Positions 12,126 to 20,636 are shown, counted from the stretch's first letter. The stretch is 42,496 bases of DNA from Rubrivivax sp. (GCA_021297985.1 JAJTGU010000072.1:1-42496), one strand, 5' to 3'. Numbers and translations: made by a program. Notes: generated from the letters alone by a model not told the origin.

Positions 12126-13061
12126 CTATGGCTTGATCGGTTTTTTCGATTTCAGGGAAGACCCGATCCGGGCAGACCCGAGGCCTGCGCCCTGCGCCGC
12201 GAGCACCAAGGGCACGACGCTGCCGGCTGCCGAACTGGCCGGGTCGTCGCGCCAGGACAGGTGGATCGGCAGCGGCGCCAGCGTCGCCGTGCAGCGGCAG
12301 GCCACCAGCCCCTGGCTGGCCGTCAGCCGAGCCACTGCCGCCGCGGGCAGCGTCGCGACACCGAAGCCCTGCTCGACCAGCTGGGCCATCGCCGAGATGC
12401 TCGAGATCGTGTGCACCCTGGGCGACTCCACGCCCTCGCGGCGGCACAGGTCGAGCAGCGCCACATGCGGCTGCGAGCCGCGCTGGAAGGTCAGCAGCTC
12501 GTTCTCAGCCGCCAGTTGCGCCAGCGTGAAACGGCGCCGGGCGTGGCGCTGGGCATGGCCGGCAAACACCATCGGCATCGGCGCGAGCGCTCGGGTCTGG
12601 ATCCCGTCGCCCGCGCCCGGCAACGCGCACAGCACCAGATCGGCCGCACCGCGGCGCAGGTGGTCCTGCAGCACGGGCGTTGTTTCAACCGACAACGCGA
12701 GCTCGAGCGCCGGATGAGCCTGCCGCAGCTCCTGCAGCCAGGCCACGAGCCAGGAATGCAGCACCGACTCGATGACGCCGATGCGCAGGCTCGTCGCCGA
12801 CACCGTGCCGGCGCCGAACTCGGCCTTGATCTCGCGCTGCAGGTGCAGCAGCCGCTCGGCCTGGCGAAAGAAGCGCGTGCCCGCCGCGGTGAGCCGGAAC
12901 TGCTTGTCGCGCCGGTCCAGCAGCAGCACGCCGAGTTCCTCTTCCAGCGACGCGATGCGGCTGGACAGCGCGGACTGCGTGATGAACAGCTTCTCCGCCG
13001 CCCGCGTCACGCTCTTGAGCGTGACCGCCCAGTGGAAGGCTTCGACGAATCTCAGGTTCAT
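12126..13061 (-). CDS. LysR-family transcriptional regulator
   Basis: A 311-residue LysR regulator. The N-terminal winged helix-turn-helix is [51 protein letters not shown]. The effector domain (about 90-300) begins [14 protein letters not shown]. The start at 13061 is chosen because it places the helix-turn-helix at the usual position; the track start adds 12 unlikely residues. It is co-directional with, and 50 nt upstream of, the DUF1445 gene, rather than divergent as is common for LysR. It may head the same transcript and control the TRAP/oxoprolinase genes. The effector is unknown, perhaps an acidic amino acid or its lactam. Confidence 0.92.
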   Translation of the reverse strand: MNLRFVEAFHWAVTLKSVTRAAEKLFITQSALSSRIASLEEELGVLLLDRRDKQFRLTAAGTRFFRQAERLLHLQREIKAEFGAGTVSATSLRIGVIESVLHSWLVAWLQELRQAHPALELALSVETTPVLQDHLRRGAADLVLCALPGAGDGIQTRALAPMPMVFAGHAQRHARRRFTLAQLAAENELLTFQRGSQPHVALLDLCRREGVESPRVHTISSISAMAQLVEQGFGVATLPAAAVARLTASQGLVACRCTATLAPLPIHLSWRDDPASSAAGSVVPLVLAAQGAGLGSARIGSSLKSKKPIKP

Positions 13062-13097
13062 GGGCGGGCGAGCATAGCGAGCGCCCGACCCGTGCAA

Positions 13098-13129
13098 CGC
13101 TGTCGGACCGCACGATGGGGGCGACAGCG
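13098..13129. promoter_or_regulatory. Inverted repeat upstream of the LysR gene
   Basis: CGCTGTCG (13098-13105) and CGACAGCG (13122-13129) are perfect 8-bp inverted arms with a 16-nt spacer, in the 91-nt gap between the tctC-like stop and the lysR start. It could be an intergenic hairpin that ends the tctC transcript (no U-run follows) or an operator for the regulator. Both readings are inferences. Confidence 0.45.
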
Positions 13130-13152
13130 CTACGTTCGACGGGTAGGCAGCG

Positions 13153-14184
13153 TCATTCCACGCGAAGGTTCAACTGCCGAACCAAACCACCCCAGCGCGC
13201 CACCTCCCTGCGGTTGTGCGCAGCAAACGCCTCGGGCGTGCCGCCCAGCACTGTGGCGCCCGTCTGTTCCAGCGCACGCTTCACCTCCGGCAGCGCGATC
13301 ACCTTGTTCAGTGCCGCGTTCAGTCGCTGCACCAGTGCAGTCGGTAGTCCTGGTGGGCCGTAGACGCCAAACCAGCCGCTGGCTTCAAAACCGCGCAGTT
13401 CGGGCACACCGCTTTCGCCCACTGTAGGCACGTTCAGCAGCTGCGAACTGCGCACCGCCGAAGTGACAGCCAATGCACGTGCGCGGCCATCCGCCACCGG
13501 ACCACGCGACACCACCGCGGTGTCGAACATCAGGCCCACTCGCCCGGCCAGGAAGTCGGGCAGGCCCTGTGCGCTGCTGCGATACGGGATGTGGACGCTG
13601 TGCGTGCCGGTTGCGGCCTTGAAGCTCTCTGCGACCAGGTGCGAGAGGGTTCCGTTGCCCGAACTCGCATAGTCCCAGCGCCCGGGCTCGCGCCGCAACA
13701 GAGCCACCAGCTCGACCAGCGTCGTGGCCGGCACCGAAGGGTGCACCATCACCACGTGCGGCACGCTGCACAACAGGATGATCGGCGTGAAGTCGCGCAG
13801 CGGGTCATAGGGCGGATTGGGGTAGAGGCTGGGTGCGATGGCGTGGTTGCTCACCGTGCCCCAGGCCAGCGTCAGGCCGTCGGGTGTGGCACGCGCCACC
13901 TCGGCAGCCCCCATCAAGCCACCCGCGCCGGGCTTGTTGTCGATGACGATGTCCTGGCCCAGCTCGCGCTGCAATGCCTCCATGATGGGCCGCGCCAGCA
14001 GGTCACTGGTCGCGCCCGCCGAGAACGGAATCACCAAGCGGACACGGCCGCCCTGTGCCCTCGCGGGCACTGCGACGGTGGGCAGCGCCAGCGCTACGGC
14101 AGTGCACTTCAGAGTGTTGCGCAGACATGTGCGCCGCTCAGGATCGGGCTGAGGGCGCTGCTGCGAACCCGGGGTGCTTGACAT
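13153..14184 (-). CDS. Bug/TctC-family periplasmic solute receptor
   Basis: A 343-residue receptor of the tripartite tricarboxylate transporter (Bug) family. The ATG at 14184 (MSSTPGSQQ) follows a strong AGAGGAGAAA site. An export signal ends near ALPTVAVPARAQGG. Family motifs are RLVIPFSAGATSDLLARPI, VIDNKPGAGGLMGAAEVARATPDGLTL, FTPIILL and PDFLAGRVGLMFD. No TctA/TctB membrane partners are in the window, so it is an orphan receptor, as is common in Burkholderiales. It lies between the heme operon and the LysR/oxoprolinase unit; its substrate is unknown. Confidence 0.92.
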   Translation of the reverse strand: MSSTPGSQQRPQPDPERRTCLRNTLKCTAVALALPTVAVPARAQGGRVRLVIPFSAGATSDLLARPIMEALQRELGQDIVIDNKPGAGGLMGAAEVARATPDGLTLAWGTVSNHAIAPSLYPNPPYDPLRDFTPIILLCSVPHVVMVHPSVPATTLVELVALLRREPGRWDYASSGNGTLSHLVAESFKAATGTHSVHIPYRSSAQGLPDFLAGRVGLMFDTAVVSRGPVADGRARALAVTSAVRSSQLLNVPTVGESGVPELRGFEASGWFGVYGPPGLPTALVQRLNAALNKVIALPEVKRALEQTGATVLGGTPEAFAAHNRREVARWGGLVRQLNLRVE

Positions 14185-14250
14185 GAAGTTTCTCCTCTTT
14201 CGAGTGGTGACTGTGTTTGCAGCCGCTTCGACATGCATCGGGCGGATGGG

Positions 14251-15237
14251 TTAGACGCGTGCAGGGGCGGGTGTCGTGAAGGCCTTGCAAGGGTCGTCAC
14301 GAGCTGCGGCAGGCGTAGTCCATACGATGTCGTAGAGCGTGTGCTGGCGCTCGGGAGTCGACGCTGGCTCATCGAACCCGATCGTGAGCACATGTGCGCG
14401 GGGCAGCCGCCGACTCAGCAAGGCCGGTACACCGTAGTCGCGCCGCACGTGGCCGTTTCCAGCCAGCAGGATCACCGGCCGCAGGCCGGGCGTCGACGGT
14501 GAGAGCTTCAGCTGCTCCATGAGGGAGTGCGCCATCGCGGCGTCTCGGCCTTGCTGGGCCGCCACCATGCCCGGCATTCGGCTGGCGCTCAGGTGCCCAC
14601 AGTGGCCCTGCATCAGGTCGTGCTCCAGCGCGGCGCGCGCATTGCTGGTCAAGGGTGCAGCGGCGATCCAAGGTACCAGTTCGGCCGGCAAGACATCCGC
14701 ACCCTCGCGCGCCAGCCGTCGCGCTGCGTCGCGTTCGAGGTTGCCGCCGCGCAGCGGCATGCCGGCGCGGGCGATGGCGGCAAACAGCGGTTCGTGCAAG
14801 GGCCAGCGCCAGCCCTTGATGTCGAAGCCGCTGGCCTGCAGCGCCGCGCGCAGCGCGTCGCCTGTCATGCCCGTCGCCAGCGCGGGCGCTGAACCGCGCG
14901 GCAGGTGCTCGACCACCACGGGGGTGGGTGCGCCCAATGCGGCGAGCAGTGCTGCACGGCGCGCATGGTGATGCGGGTTGTCGTGCAACTCGCCCAGCAG
15001 CACGATCTCGGCGTCGCGCATCCTGCGGGCCACGTCCGCTGGCGACAGTGTCACGCCGGTTACGGTGTCGACGATGCGATCCCCGGTCTTTGCCACCTTG
15101 CTCGTGCAGCCGGCGAATGCAGCAGCTGACATCGCGAGCCAGGACCGCCGCGTGCAGCGCAACGCAAGCGGGCGCAGTTGCTGGGTGGCGGCCAATGCCA
15201 CAAAGCGGACGGCGAGCGCCTTCAATAGGATCGTCAT
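14251..15237 (-). CDS. ChaN-like heme-binding lipoprotein
   Basis: A 328-residue protein of the ChaN/Tiki-related family, whose members bind heme and are linked to iron uptake. The key segment is VLLGELHDNPHHHARRAALLAAL, followed by VVVEHLPRG, FDIKGWRWPLHEPLFAAIARAGMPLRGGNL and VILLAGNGHVRRDYGVP. A late hydrophobic stretch after a twin arginine (TRRSWLAMSAAAFAGC) ends in a lipobox-like Cys, suggesting a lipoprotein. The ATG overlaps the stop of the 95-aa membrane-protein gene as ATGA. It is the last gene of the heme operon and is consistent with a surface or periplasmic heme-handling role. Confidence 0.88.
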   Translation of the reverse strand: MTILLKALAVRFVALAATQQLRPLALRCTRRSWLAMSAAAFAGCTSKVAKTGDRIVDTVTGVTLSPADVARRMRDAEIVLLGELHDNPHHHARRAALLAALGAPTPVVVEHLPRGSAPALATGMTGDALRAALQASGFDIKGWRWPLHEPLFAAIARAGMPLRGGNLERDAARRLAREGADVLPAELVPWIAAAPLTSNARAALEHDLMQGHCGHLSASRMPGMVAAQQGRDAAMAHSLMEQLKLSPSTPGLRPVILLAGNGHVRRDYGVPALLSRRLPRAHVLTIGFDEPASTPERQHTLYDIVWTTPAAARDDPCKAFTTPAPARV

Positions 15238-15521
15238 CGGCGATGCACCTTGCTGTCAGAGGCAAGAGAAGGGGATGGCAAGTCAGATGCTGATGGCACT
15301 GGCACCCACCAAAACACCAGCGCCGACAGTGTCGCAACAAGCGCCATGACTGCGGCCGTGTGCGTTTGGTTGCGACGATCGGCTTGGCGTCGGTATTCCG
15401 CCTGTGTCGGTACGCCCGTGACCCGCGGAGGGCGGGTGGGGTCAGCATCCCCATCGACACCTTCCAAGCGGCCACCTGAACAACGGACTCTCGCGCGGTC
15501 GATGGCTTTAGCCCGGCGCAT
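15234..15521 (-). CDS. Small single-span membrane protein of unknown function in the heme operon
   Basis: A 95-residue unrecognised protein. The start at 15521 (MRRAKAIDRARVRC) has an AAGGGAG site 6 nt upstream, located within the end of the DUF2325 gene. The stop TGA overlaps the ChaN ATG (ATGA). The N-terminal 60 residues are charged and include EYRRQADRRNQTHT, followed by one membrane span (AAVMALVATLSALVFWWVPV) and a short Ser-rich tail. The site and overlaps on both sides argue for a real gene although no family is recognised. The topology suggests a cytoplasmic N-terminus anchored by a C-terminal helix. Confidence 0.7.
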   Translation of the reverse strand: MRRAKAIDRARVRCSGGRLEGVDGDADPTRPPRVTGVPTQAEYRRQADRRNQTHTAAVMALVATLSALVFWWVPVPSASDLPSPSLASDSKVHRR

Positions 15522-16692
15522 GCTCGGCTCCCTTTGCAAGTGCCAACGCCCTGTCCAACCGGGAAAGGCTGGGCCGGTCCAGATAAACGCAGGGTGTACC
15601 GGTGCGATCGCAGTGACGCTTCACCCGGTGATAGGCCTCGTGGTTGATGCACCCAGCCTGGCAGATGACGACATCGGCGCGGCCCAGGCGTGCATCCAGC
15701 GAATGCGCGCTGTCTTCAATGCCACCGTCGTGGTGTTCGAAGCGACCACCCAGTTTCTCGATCCGCCCGCGGTAGCGCGCCACAGCATGCTGGATTCCGC
15801 CCACGCAAAGCACACGCTGGCCAGCCACAGCCAACTGGGCCGATGGCATTGCGGCAGGCGCAGGCGCTGTGGCCTCTACGGACATCCGGTCTGGGGCAGG
15901 ATCGCTCGCACGGGCGCGAGGGCCGTCCTCGGGCCGCTCAACTCGGCGATGGACTGGCGCCGGAGCGACCGTCGCTTGGGCACCAAGCTGCAGCCGCGCC
16001 ACTTCGCCCTGCAGCCGGGCGATTTCCAGCTGGGCCTGTCGCAGCATCGCCGCCGAACGCCGGTGCTGCGCAGTCAAGCGCGACTGCAGGTCCTCGGCAT
16101 GCCGGCGGGTCTGTTGATCCTTGGCTGCAGTCTGCTGCTGGGCCATCGTCAGAACGACGCTCCGGCGTGCATGTGCGAACGCCCAGGCGCGAGCCTCGTA
16201 CAGCAAGTCCGATTGCACGGTCTCGCCCAGCGCATGGGTCAACACGGCCCACAACACCGCGGGTACGCCGGCGGGCGGGCTGTCTTCGGCGAGGGCGCAG
16301 GCCCAGGTTGCTCGCAACGCGGTTTCGTCCTTCACTGCGGTCACGTTGCGCAAAGCCGGGGCGTGCTTGGCGTCGAGCTGCTTGTGCATGGCCTCTGACA
16401 GAGGGTTGCGGGTCGCCAGGGCGTGCACAGCGCTGTACAGCACATCCGCGTCTCGTCCCCGCAGCAGGCACCGGCCCTTGTGCAGCCGCCCCATCGTGCG
16501 TGCGACCTCGCGCCGAAGCGTTTCGGTCGTGAAGCTCAGTGCCAGCAGCAGTTCGTGGGCCTGGGTGGGTAGCTGCCAAAGGCGGCGTCGCTGGCTGCCT
16601 TGTGCGGAGTTCCCAGCGATCCGTGTGCCGGTTGAAACGTCTGGCGCCGCATCCGGGCAAACGCGGCCGAGAGGCAGATGCGCCGCTGTCAT
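15508..16692 (-). CDS. DUF2325 protein with central coiled coil
   Basis: A 394-residue protein; ATG at 16692 with AAGGTGA upstream. Residues 1-180 are a helical region (LPTQAHELLLALSFTTETLRREVARTMGRLHKGRC), 183-238 a predicted coiled coil (LQSRLTAQHRRSAAMLRQAQLEIARLQGEVARL), 240-290 a Pro/Ala linker and 292-380 a DUF2325 domain (VLCVGGIQHAVARYRGRIEKLGGRFEHHDGG ... DVVICQAGCINHEAYHRVKRHC). Cys296, His320/321, Cys344, Cys348 and His351 could bind metal or heme. Function is not established. The start overlaps the stop of the 128-aa gene by one base (TGATG). Its place in the heme operon suggests an iron- or heme-linked role, by inference. Confidence 0.85.
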   Translation of the reverse strand: MTAAHLPLGRVCPDAAPDVSTGTRIAGNSAQGSQRRRLWQLPTQAHELLLALSFTTETLRREVARTMGRLHKGRCLLRGRDADVLYSAVHALATRNPLSEAMHKQLDAKHAPALRNVTAVKDETALRATWACALAEDSPPAGVPAVLWAVLTHALGETVQSDLLYEARAWAFAHARRSVVLTMAQQQTAAKDQQTRRHAEDLQSRLTAQHRRSAAMLRQAQLEIARLQGEVARLQLGAQATVAPAPVHRRVERPEDGPRARASDPAPDRMSVEATAPAPAAMPSAQLAVAGQRVLCVGGIQHAVARYRGRIEKLGGRFEHHDGGIEDSAHSLDARLGRADVVICQAGCINHEAYHRVKRHCDRTGTPCVYLDRPSLSRLDRALALAKGAEHAPG

Positions 16693-17078
16693 CAGCTCAC
16701 CTTGGAGGGCAGACCGAGTTGCTCGCCGACACACTGGACTCGCGCTTGCAGCTGTGCAGGCGTCTGGGCATTGTGACGAGGGGTCCCTTTCCACAAGCTC
16801 GTCAGGCGCGCCAGCGGCCATGCCGTCTGCTCCAGGCAAGCGGCGCGCCACGGCCAGGGCAGTGCCTCGTCGGCTGCTGTTTGCAGCAGGACCGCCAGCG
16901 TGCGGCGCTGGATGCCGTCCTCGTTGTGAGGCTGCTGCCGCGACAGGCGACGACCGAACTGGATGTAGAGATGAAGCGCGCCCAGCCCTTGCGGGTTGTA
17001 GGCACAGCGCACGCCCAAGCCGATCCGGTCCCAGCGCATTTCAAGCACCGATGGCACCAAGCTGTCCGCGGGATTCAT
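16692..17078 (-). CDS. 128-aa protein of unknown function in the heme operon
   Basis: The sequence MNPADSLVPSVLEMRWDRIGLGVRCAYNPQGLGALHLYIQFGRR is unrecognised. No signal peptide or membrane span is visible, and it has a Trp/Arg-rich middle (WPWRAACLEQTAWPLARLTSLWKG). The ATG overlaps the stop of a 25-aa ORF (ATGA) and its own stop overlaps the DUF2325 start (TGATG). This coupling is the main evidence that it is real. It is always between tonB and DUF2325 in this window; whether that is general needs a neighbourhood comparison. A fusion with the 25-aa ORF by frameshift is another possibility. Confidence 0.7.
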   Translation of the reverse strand: MNPADSLVPSVLEMRWDRIGLGVRCAYNPQGLGALHLYIQFGRRLSRQQPHNEDGIQRRTLAVLLQTAADEALPWPWRAACLEQTAWPLARLTSLWKGTPRHNAQTPAQLQARVQCVGEQLGLPSKVS

Positions 17079-17152
17079 GTGGCCCGGACTCCATCAGCCC
17101 GCACCCGCGCGAGCGCGGCGAAGCTGGAATTGAAGTCTGTTGATTCCTGCAT
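17075..17152 (-). CDS. Possible 25-aa leader ORF before the 128-aa gene
   Basis: MQESTDFNSSFAALARVRADGVRAT is preceded by AAGGAG with a 9-nt spacer and ends in a TGA that overlaps the next ATG. It lies in the 96-nt gap after tonB, and its ribosome-binding site probably serves the downstream gene by coupling. It may be a small protein, a translational leader, or the true N-terminus of the 128-aa protein separated by a frameshift. Too short to assign. Confidence 0.4.
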   Translation of the reverse strand: MQESTDFNSSFAALARVRADGVRAT

Positions 17153-17174
17153 CGCAAACGGCTCCTTCAGTCGG

Positions 17175-17882
17175 TCAACCCGCCAGCGCAAAGCGCACCG
17201 GAAATTCGACCCAGCTGTCGATGGCCTGGCCGTCTTGGGTGGCTGGGACGAAGCGACACCCTCGGATCTGTTGCAACGCGGCGTCGTCAAACAATCGCCA
17301 GCCACTGCCCGCCAGCAGTTGCACGTCGGCCGGACGCCCTTCGATGTCGACCTTCACGCGCAACAGGACGGCGCCTTCGATGCCCCGCTCGCGCAGCGCG
17401 GCCGGGTGGCGCGCTGGCGGACAGTGACGATGGTCCGCAAGGGCCTGCACCCGCCGCGGGGTTTGCGCCGGAGCGACTTGTGGTGTCGGCGTGGAAAGGG
17501 TGGCCACGGGTTCGGCGGGCGACTCCGCGAACCCAGACGCCACAGGCGGCACTGCAGGCATCGCCTGGGCCACAGCGAGTGTGTCGCCAGCCGTTGGCAG
17601 CAGCCACGGCACCGCAGCTGGATCGGGCAGGGTCACCTGGGATTCAGAGGGCAAACGCCGCGCCGCGGCAGGGCGGGATGTGGGCTCCGTCGCCCGTGGC
17701 CAAGGGTGCGAAGGATGCAGGGTCGCCCAGATGGGCCGCCGCGTGTCGAGCGCAGCAGCCCAGGGGTGGGACGGGAGCCCGGCAGGTCCGGCCGCCAACA
17801 ACATCCAGGCCAGCCAGGCATGGGCCGCACACACCAGCACCAGGGCGGGCGGGTGACGCCGAATGCGGCCCGGCGGCGTCAT
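17175..17882 (-). CDS. tonB: TonB-family energy transducer
   Basis: A 235-residue protein with one N-terminal membrane span ([21 protein letters not shown]), a Pro/Ala-rich periplasmic spacer (about 40-145) and a C-terminal TonB domain (about 155-235: HPAALRERGIEGAVLLRVKVDIEGRPADVQLLAGSGWRLFDDAALQQIRGCRFVPA). It passes proton-motive energy, with ExbB/ExbD encoded elsewhere, to the outer-membrane heme receptor of this operon. Its ATG overlaps the hmuV stop (ATGA). The presence of a dedicated TonB at the end of the transporter genes suits a self-contained heme uptake system. Confidence 0.9.
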   Translation of the reverse strand: MTPPGRIRRHPPALVLVCAAHAWLAWMLLAAGPAGLPSHPWAAALDTRRPIWATLHPSHPWPRATEPTSRPAAARRLPSESQVTLPDPAAVPWLLPTAGDTLAVAQAMPAVPPVASGFAESPAEPVATLSTPTPQVAPAQTPRRVQALADHRHCPPARHPAALRERGIEGAVLLRVKVDIEGRPADVQLLAGSGWRLFDDAALQQIRGCRFVPATQDGQAIDSWVEFPVRFALAG

Positions 17883-18697
17883 GCCGTGAGTCCCATCACC
17901 GCCGCGGGTGTGTTCGCGCGGCCAGCCAGCACCGCGATGCGACCGTGCTCAATCGCGATGCAACGCAGCCGTATCGCAAACAGCCGCTCCAGTGCCGGTA
18001 CGGCCCCCGATTCCGCCGCCAGATCCCCCACCAGTCGCCCGTTCTGCACCAGCCACAGCCGATCGAACCCCGCCAGCGCCTGGTTCAGGTCGTGCAGCAC
18101 CGCCACCAAGGCATGGTTGCGGGTCCGGGCAAAGTCCCGCAGCGCGTCCATCAGCTCGAACTGCAAACCGGGGTCCAGTGCGGCCAGAGGTTCATCGACC
18201 AGCAACAGGCCTTCATGGACGTCCCACAGCTGGGCCAGCACTCGCGCCAGCTGCACACGGGCCTGCTCTCCGCCGGACAAGGTGTCAAAGCGGCGCCCAG
18301 CGAGATGGCCGGCACAAGCCGCCGACAAGGCTTGCGTCACGATCCTTGCCTGATCGCGGTCGGGCTCGCGCGCGATGCGCCCCAGCGCCACCACCAACTC
18401 CACCGGCATGCCAAAGGCCACCGCGTGCGACTGCGGCAAGACTGCGCGCCGCTGGGCGAGTTGCGGTGCCGGCCACTGCGCCAGCGGCTCGCCCCGCAGC
18501 GCCACTTGCCCACCGTGGGCCCGGCGTTCACCGGCCATCAGGCGCAGCAGCGTCGACTTGCCGGCGCCGCTCGGACCCAGGATGGCGACCCGCTCCCCAG
18601 CGGTCAGTGTCAGGTCGAATGGCCCAAAGCCGCGGCCTGGCAACTGGGTCGTCGCGCCTTGCAACTGCAGCAGAGCCGTGGCCCGCGTCGACCTCAT
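17879..18697 (-). CDS. hmuV: Heme ABC transporter ATP-binding protein
   Basis: A 272-residue ABC ATPase with Walker A GPSGAGKST, Q-loop region AVLPQSHAV, signature LSGGEQARVQLARVLAQL, Walker B LLLVDEPLAALD and a switch His (VLHDLNQAL). It energises heme import through HmuU. The ATG at 18697 (MRSTRATALLQ) overlaps the hmuU stop; the longer ORF in the track (to 19090) is antisense-like low-complexity sequence over hmuU. The weak central AAFGMPVELVVALGR segment is typical of FecE/HmuV proteins. Confidence 0.93.
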   Translation of the reverse strand: MRSTRATALLQLQGATTQLPGRGFGPFDLTLTAGERVAILGPSGAGKSTLLRLMAGERRAHGGQVALRGEPLAQWPAPQLAQRRAVLPQSHAVAFGMPVELVVALGRIAREPDRDQARIVTQALSAACAGHLAGRRFDTLSGGEQARVQLARVLAQLWDVHEGLLLVDEPLAALDPGLQFELMDALRDFARTRNHALVAVLHDLNQALAGFDRLWLVQNGRLVGDLAAESGAVPALERLFAIRLRCIAIEHGRIAVLAGRANTPAAVMGLTA

Positions 18698-19767
18698 GCA
18701 TGGCCCCCTTGCTGACGGGCCATCGTGCGCAGCATCAACAGGAACATCGGCGCGCCGATCAAGGCGGTGAAGATGCCGACCGGGATCTCGGCCGGGATGG
18801 CGACCGTGCGCGCCACCGTGTCGGCCACCACCAGCAGCAGCGCGCCGGCGGCCATCGCCAGCGGCAGCACCCGGCGCTGGTCGCCCCGGGCCAGCCCGCG
18901 CACCAGATGCGGCGCCATCAGGCCGATGAAGCCGATCAGCCCGCACCAGGCCACGGCCAGCGCGCACAGCACCGCCACCACCACGATCAGGCGCATGCGC
19001 AGGCCGGCCACGTCCACGCCCACATGTGCGGCTGCCGCTTCTCCCAGCGCCAGTGCGTTGAGTGCATGGGCCAGCCGGCGCGATTGCCACAGCGCTGCAG
19101 CCAAGGCCACAGCGAGCACGGCCACGACCGCCCAGGTGGCGCCGGCGATGGAGCCCAGCGTCCAGAAGGTGAGACTGCGCAGTTGCTCGTCAGTGGCCAG
19201 GTAGGTGCACAGTCCCACCAGAGCGCCGGCCAGCGCGTTGAGTGCCAGGCCGGTGAGCAGCAGGCCGGCGACCGAGCCCGGCGTGAGCCAGCGCGCCAAC
19301 CGTTCCAGCCCGAAGCACACGGCCAGGGCGCCGACAAACGCCGAGGCTGGCAAGACCCACACGCGCCAGGCCAAGGGCACCGCAGCGGCCGATGCGGCAA
19401 ACACGGTGAGCACCAGCGCCACCGCGCACACGGCGCCGCTGGTCACGCCCAGCAGGCCGGGGTCGGCCAAAGGATTGCGGAACAGGCCCTGCGTGAGCGC
19501 TCCGGCCAGCCCCAGGGCGGCGCCCACGCAGGCCGCCAGCAGGGCACGTGGCAGCCGCAGTTCCCACAACACGTAGGCGCCGGCGGTGGCGGGTGCATCG
19601 CCTGCCCAGGCCCACCAGTCATGGGCCGACACGGGCACGGCACCCAGTTGCACGGCAACGGCCAGCGCCAGCAGCAGGGCGAGCACCAGCGCAGGCCCCG
19701 CCGCGAGCGTGACGGCACGTCGCGGCATCACCGCGCCGGCCGCGTCGGTGGCGGTGGCGGTGTTCAT
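18694..19767 (-). CDS. hmuU: Heme ABC transporter permease, FecCD family
   Basis: A 357-residue protein with about nine to ten membrane helices. FecCD landmarks are WELRLPRALLAACVGAALGLAGALTQGLFRNPLADPGLLGVTSGA, LAHALNALALGEAAAAHVGVDVAGLR and IGFIGLMAPHLVRGLARGDQRRVLPLAMAAGALLLVVADTVAR, the coupling helix region that docks the ATPase. It forms the inner-membrane heme channel with HmuV. It overlaps hmuT upstream and hmuV downstream by 4 nt each (ATGA), which argues for stoichiometric expression. Confidence 0.94.
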   Translation of the reverse strand: MNTATATDAAGAVMPRRAVTLAAGPALVLALLLALAVAVQLGAVPVSAHDWWAWAGDAPATAGAYVLWELRLPRALLAACVGAALGLAGALTQGLFRNPLADPGLLGVTSGAVCAVALVLTVFAASAAAVPLAWRVWVLPASAFVGALAVCFGLERLARWLTPGSVAGLLLTGLALNALAGALVGLCTYLATDEQLRSLTFWTLGSIAGATWAVVAVLAVALAAALWQSRRLAHALNALALGEAAAAHVGVDVAGLRMRLIVVVAVLCALAVAWCGLIGFIGLMAPHLVRGLARGDQRRVLPLAMAAGALLLVVADTVARTVAIPAEIPVGIFTALIGAPMFLLMLRTMARQQGGHA

Positions 19768-20636
19768 GCGGCCCTGCCGTGCAGCGCGTCGGCCAGCGCC
19801 ACCACGGCGTGCGGCAGGCGCGGGCCGAAGCCCAGAAGGAACAGCGCTTCCAGCGCCACGACTCGCCGCGCCCGGCCCGCAGGCGTGTGCGCCAGGCCCG
19901 GCGCCTTGAGCAGGCCGTCGATGCCGCCGGCGGCCTGCAGGCCCTGTTCGGTGGCCAGGATCACGTCGGGCGCGGCCGCTATGGCGGCTTCGGGCGTCAG
20001 CGGCTTGTAGCCGTCGACATGGCCCAGCACGTTGACGGTGCCGGCGTAGCGCAGCATCGCGTCGGCGGCCGTGCCGCTGCCTGACACCCGCACCTGTGCC
20101 ATGCTGTGCGACAGCACGAACAGCACACGCGGGGCCGGTTTGCCCGTGGCCGCGCGCTTCGCGGTCTGGTCTTGCACCTGAGCCCAGCGTTGCTGCAGTC
20201 CGGCAACCAGCGCGCGGCCCGCCTCGACCCGGCCACTCAGTTCCGCCAGCCGCTGCGTCCGGGCGACGACGCCTTCAAACCGGTGGTCCGCGTCCAGCAT
20301 CGCCAAGGGCACGCGTGCCGATTCGATCTGCCGCAGCACGGCCGGTGGCCCGGCCTCTTGCGAGGCCACCACCAGCGTGGGGCGCAGCGACAGCACGCCT
20401 TCGGCCGACAGCGCACGGGCGTAGCCCACGCTGGGCAACTGCCGCGCCGCGTCGGGGAACAGCGAGGTGGTGTCGGCGCCCACCAGGTCACCTTGTGCGC
20501 CCAATGCGTACAGTGTCTCGGTCAGCGCACCGCCGACACTGACGATGCGCCGCGCCGACGTGGCCCACGCGGCCGGTACGGCCCACACGGCTCCCGAGCC
20601 GATCAGCCAGGCGCGGCGCGTGGTCGCGAACGTCAC
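19764..20636 (-). CDS. hmuT: Periplasmic heme-binding protein
   Basis: A 290-residue substrate-binding protein of the TroA/BtuF fold. GTG at 20636 overlaps the hmuS TGA (GTGA); this start gives a signal with a twin arginine (MTFATTRRAWLIGSGAVWAVPAAWA), possibly Tat-directed. The longer ORF-track start is antisense to hmuS. Family segments are RIVSVGGALTETLYALGAQGDLVGADTTSLFP, LPSVGYARALSAEGVLSLRPTLVVAS and PDVILATEQGLQAAGGIDGLLKAPGLAHTPAGRARRVVALE. It carries heme from the receptor to HmuUV. Confidence 0.93.
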   Translation of the reverse strand: MTFATTRRAWLIGSGAVWAVPAAWATSARRIVSVGGALTETLYALGAQGDLVGADTTSLFPDAARQLPSVGYARALSAEGVLSLRPTLVVASQEAGPPAVLRQIESARVPLAMLDADHRFEGVVARTQRLAELSGRVEAGRALVAGLQQRWAQVQDQTAKRAATGKPAPRVLFVLSHSMAQVRVSGSGTAADAMLRYAGTVNVLGHVDGYKPLTPEAAIAAAPDVILATEQGLQAAGGIDGLLKAPGLAHTPAGRARRVVALEALFLLGFGPRLPHAVVALADALHGRAA

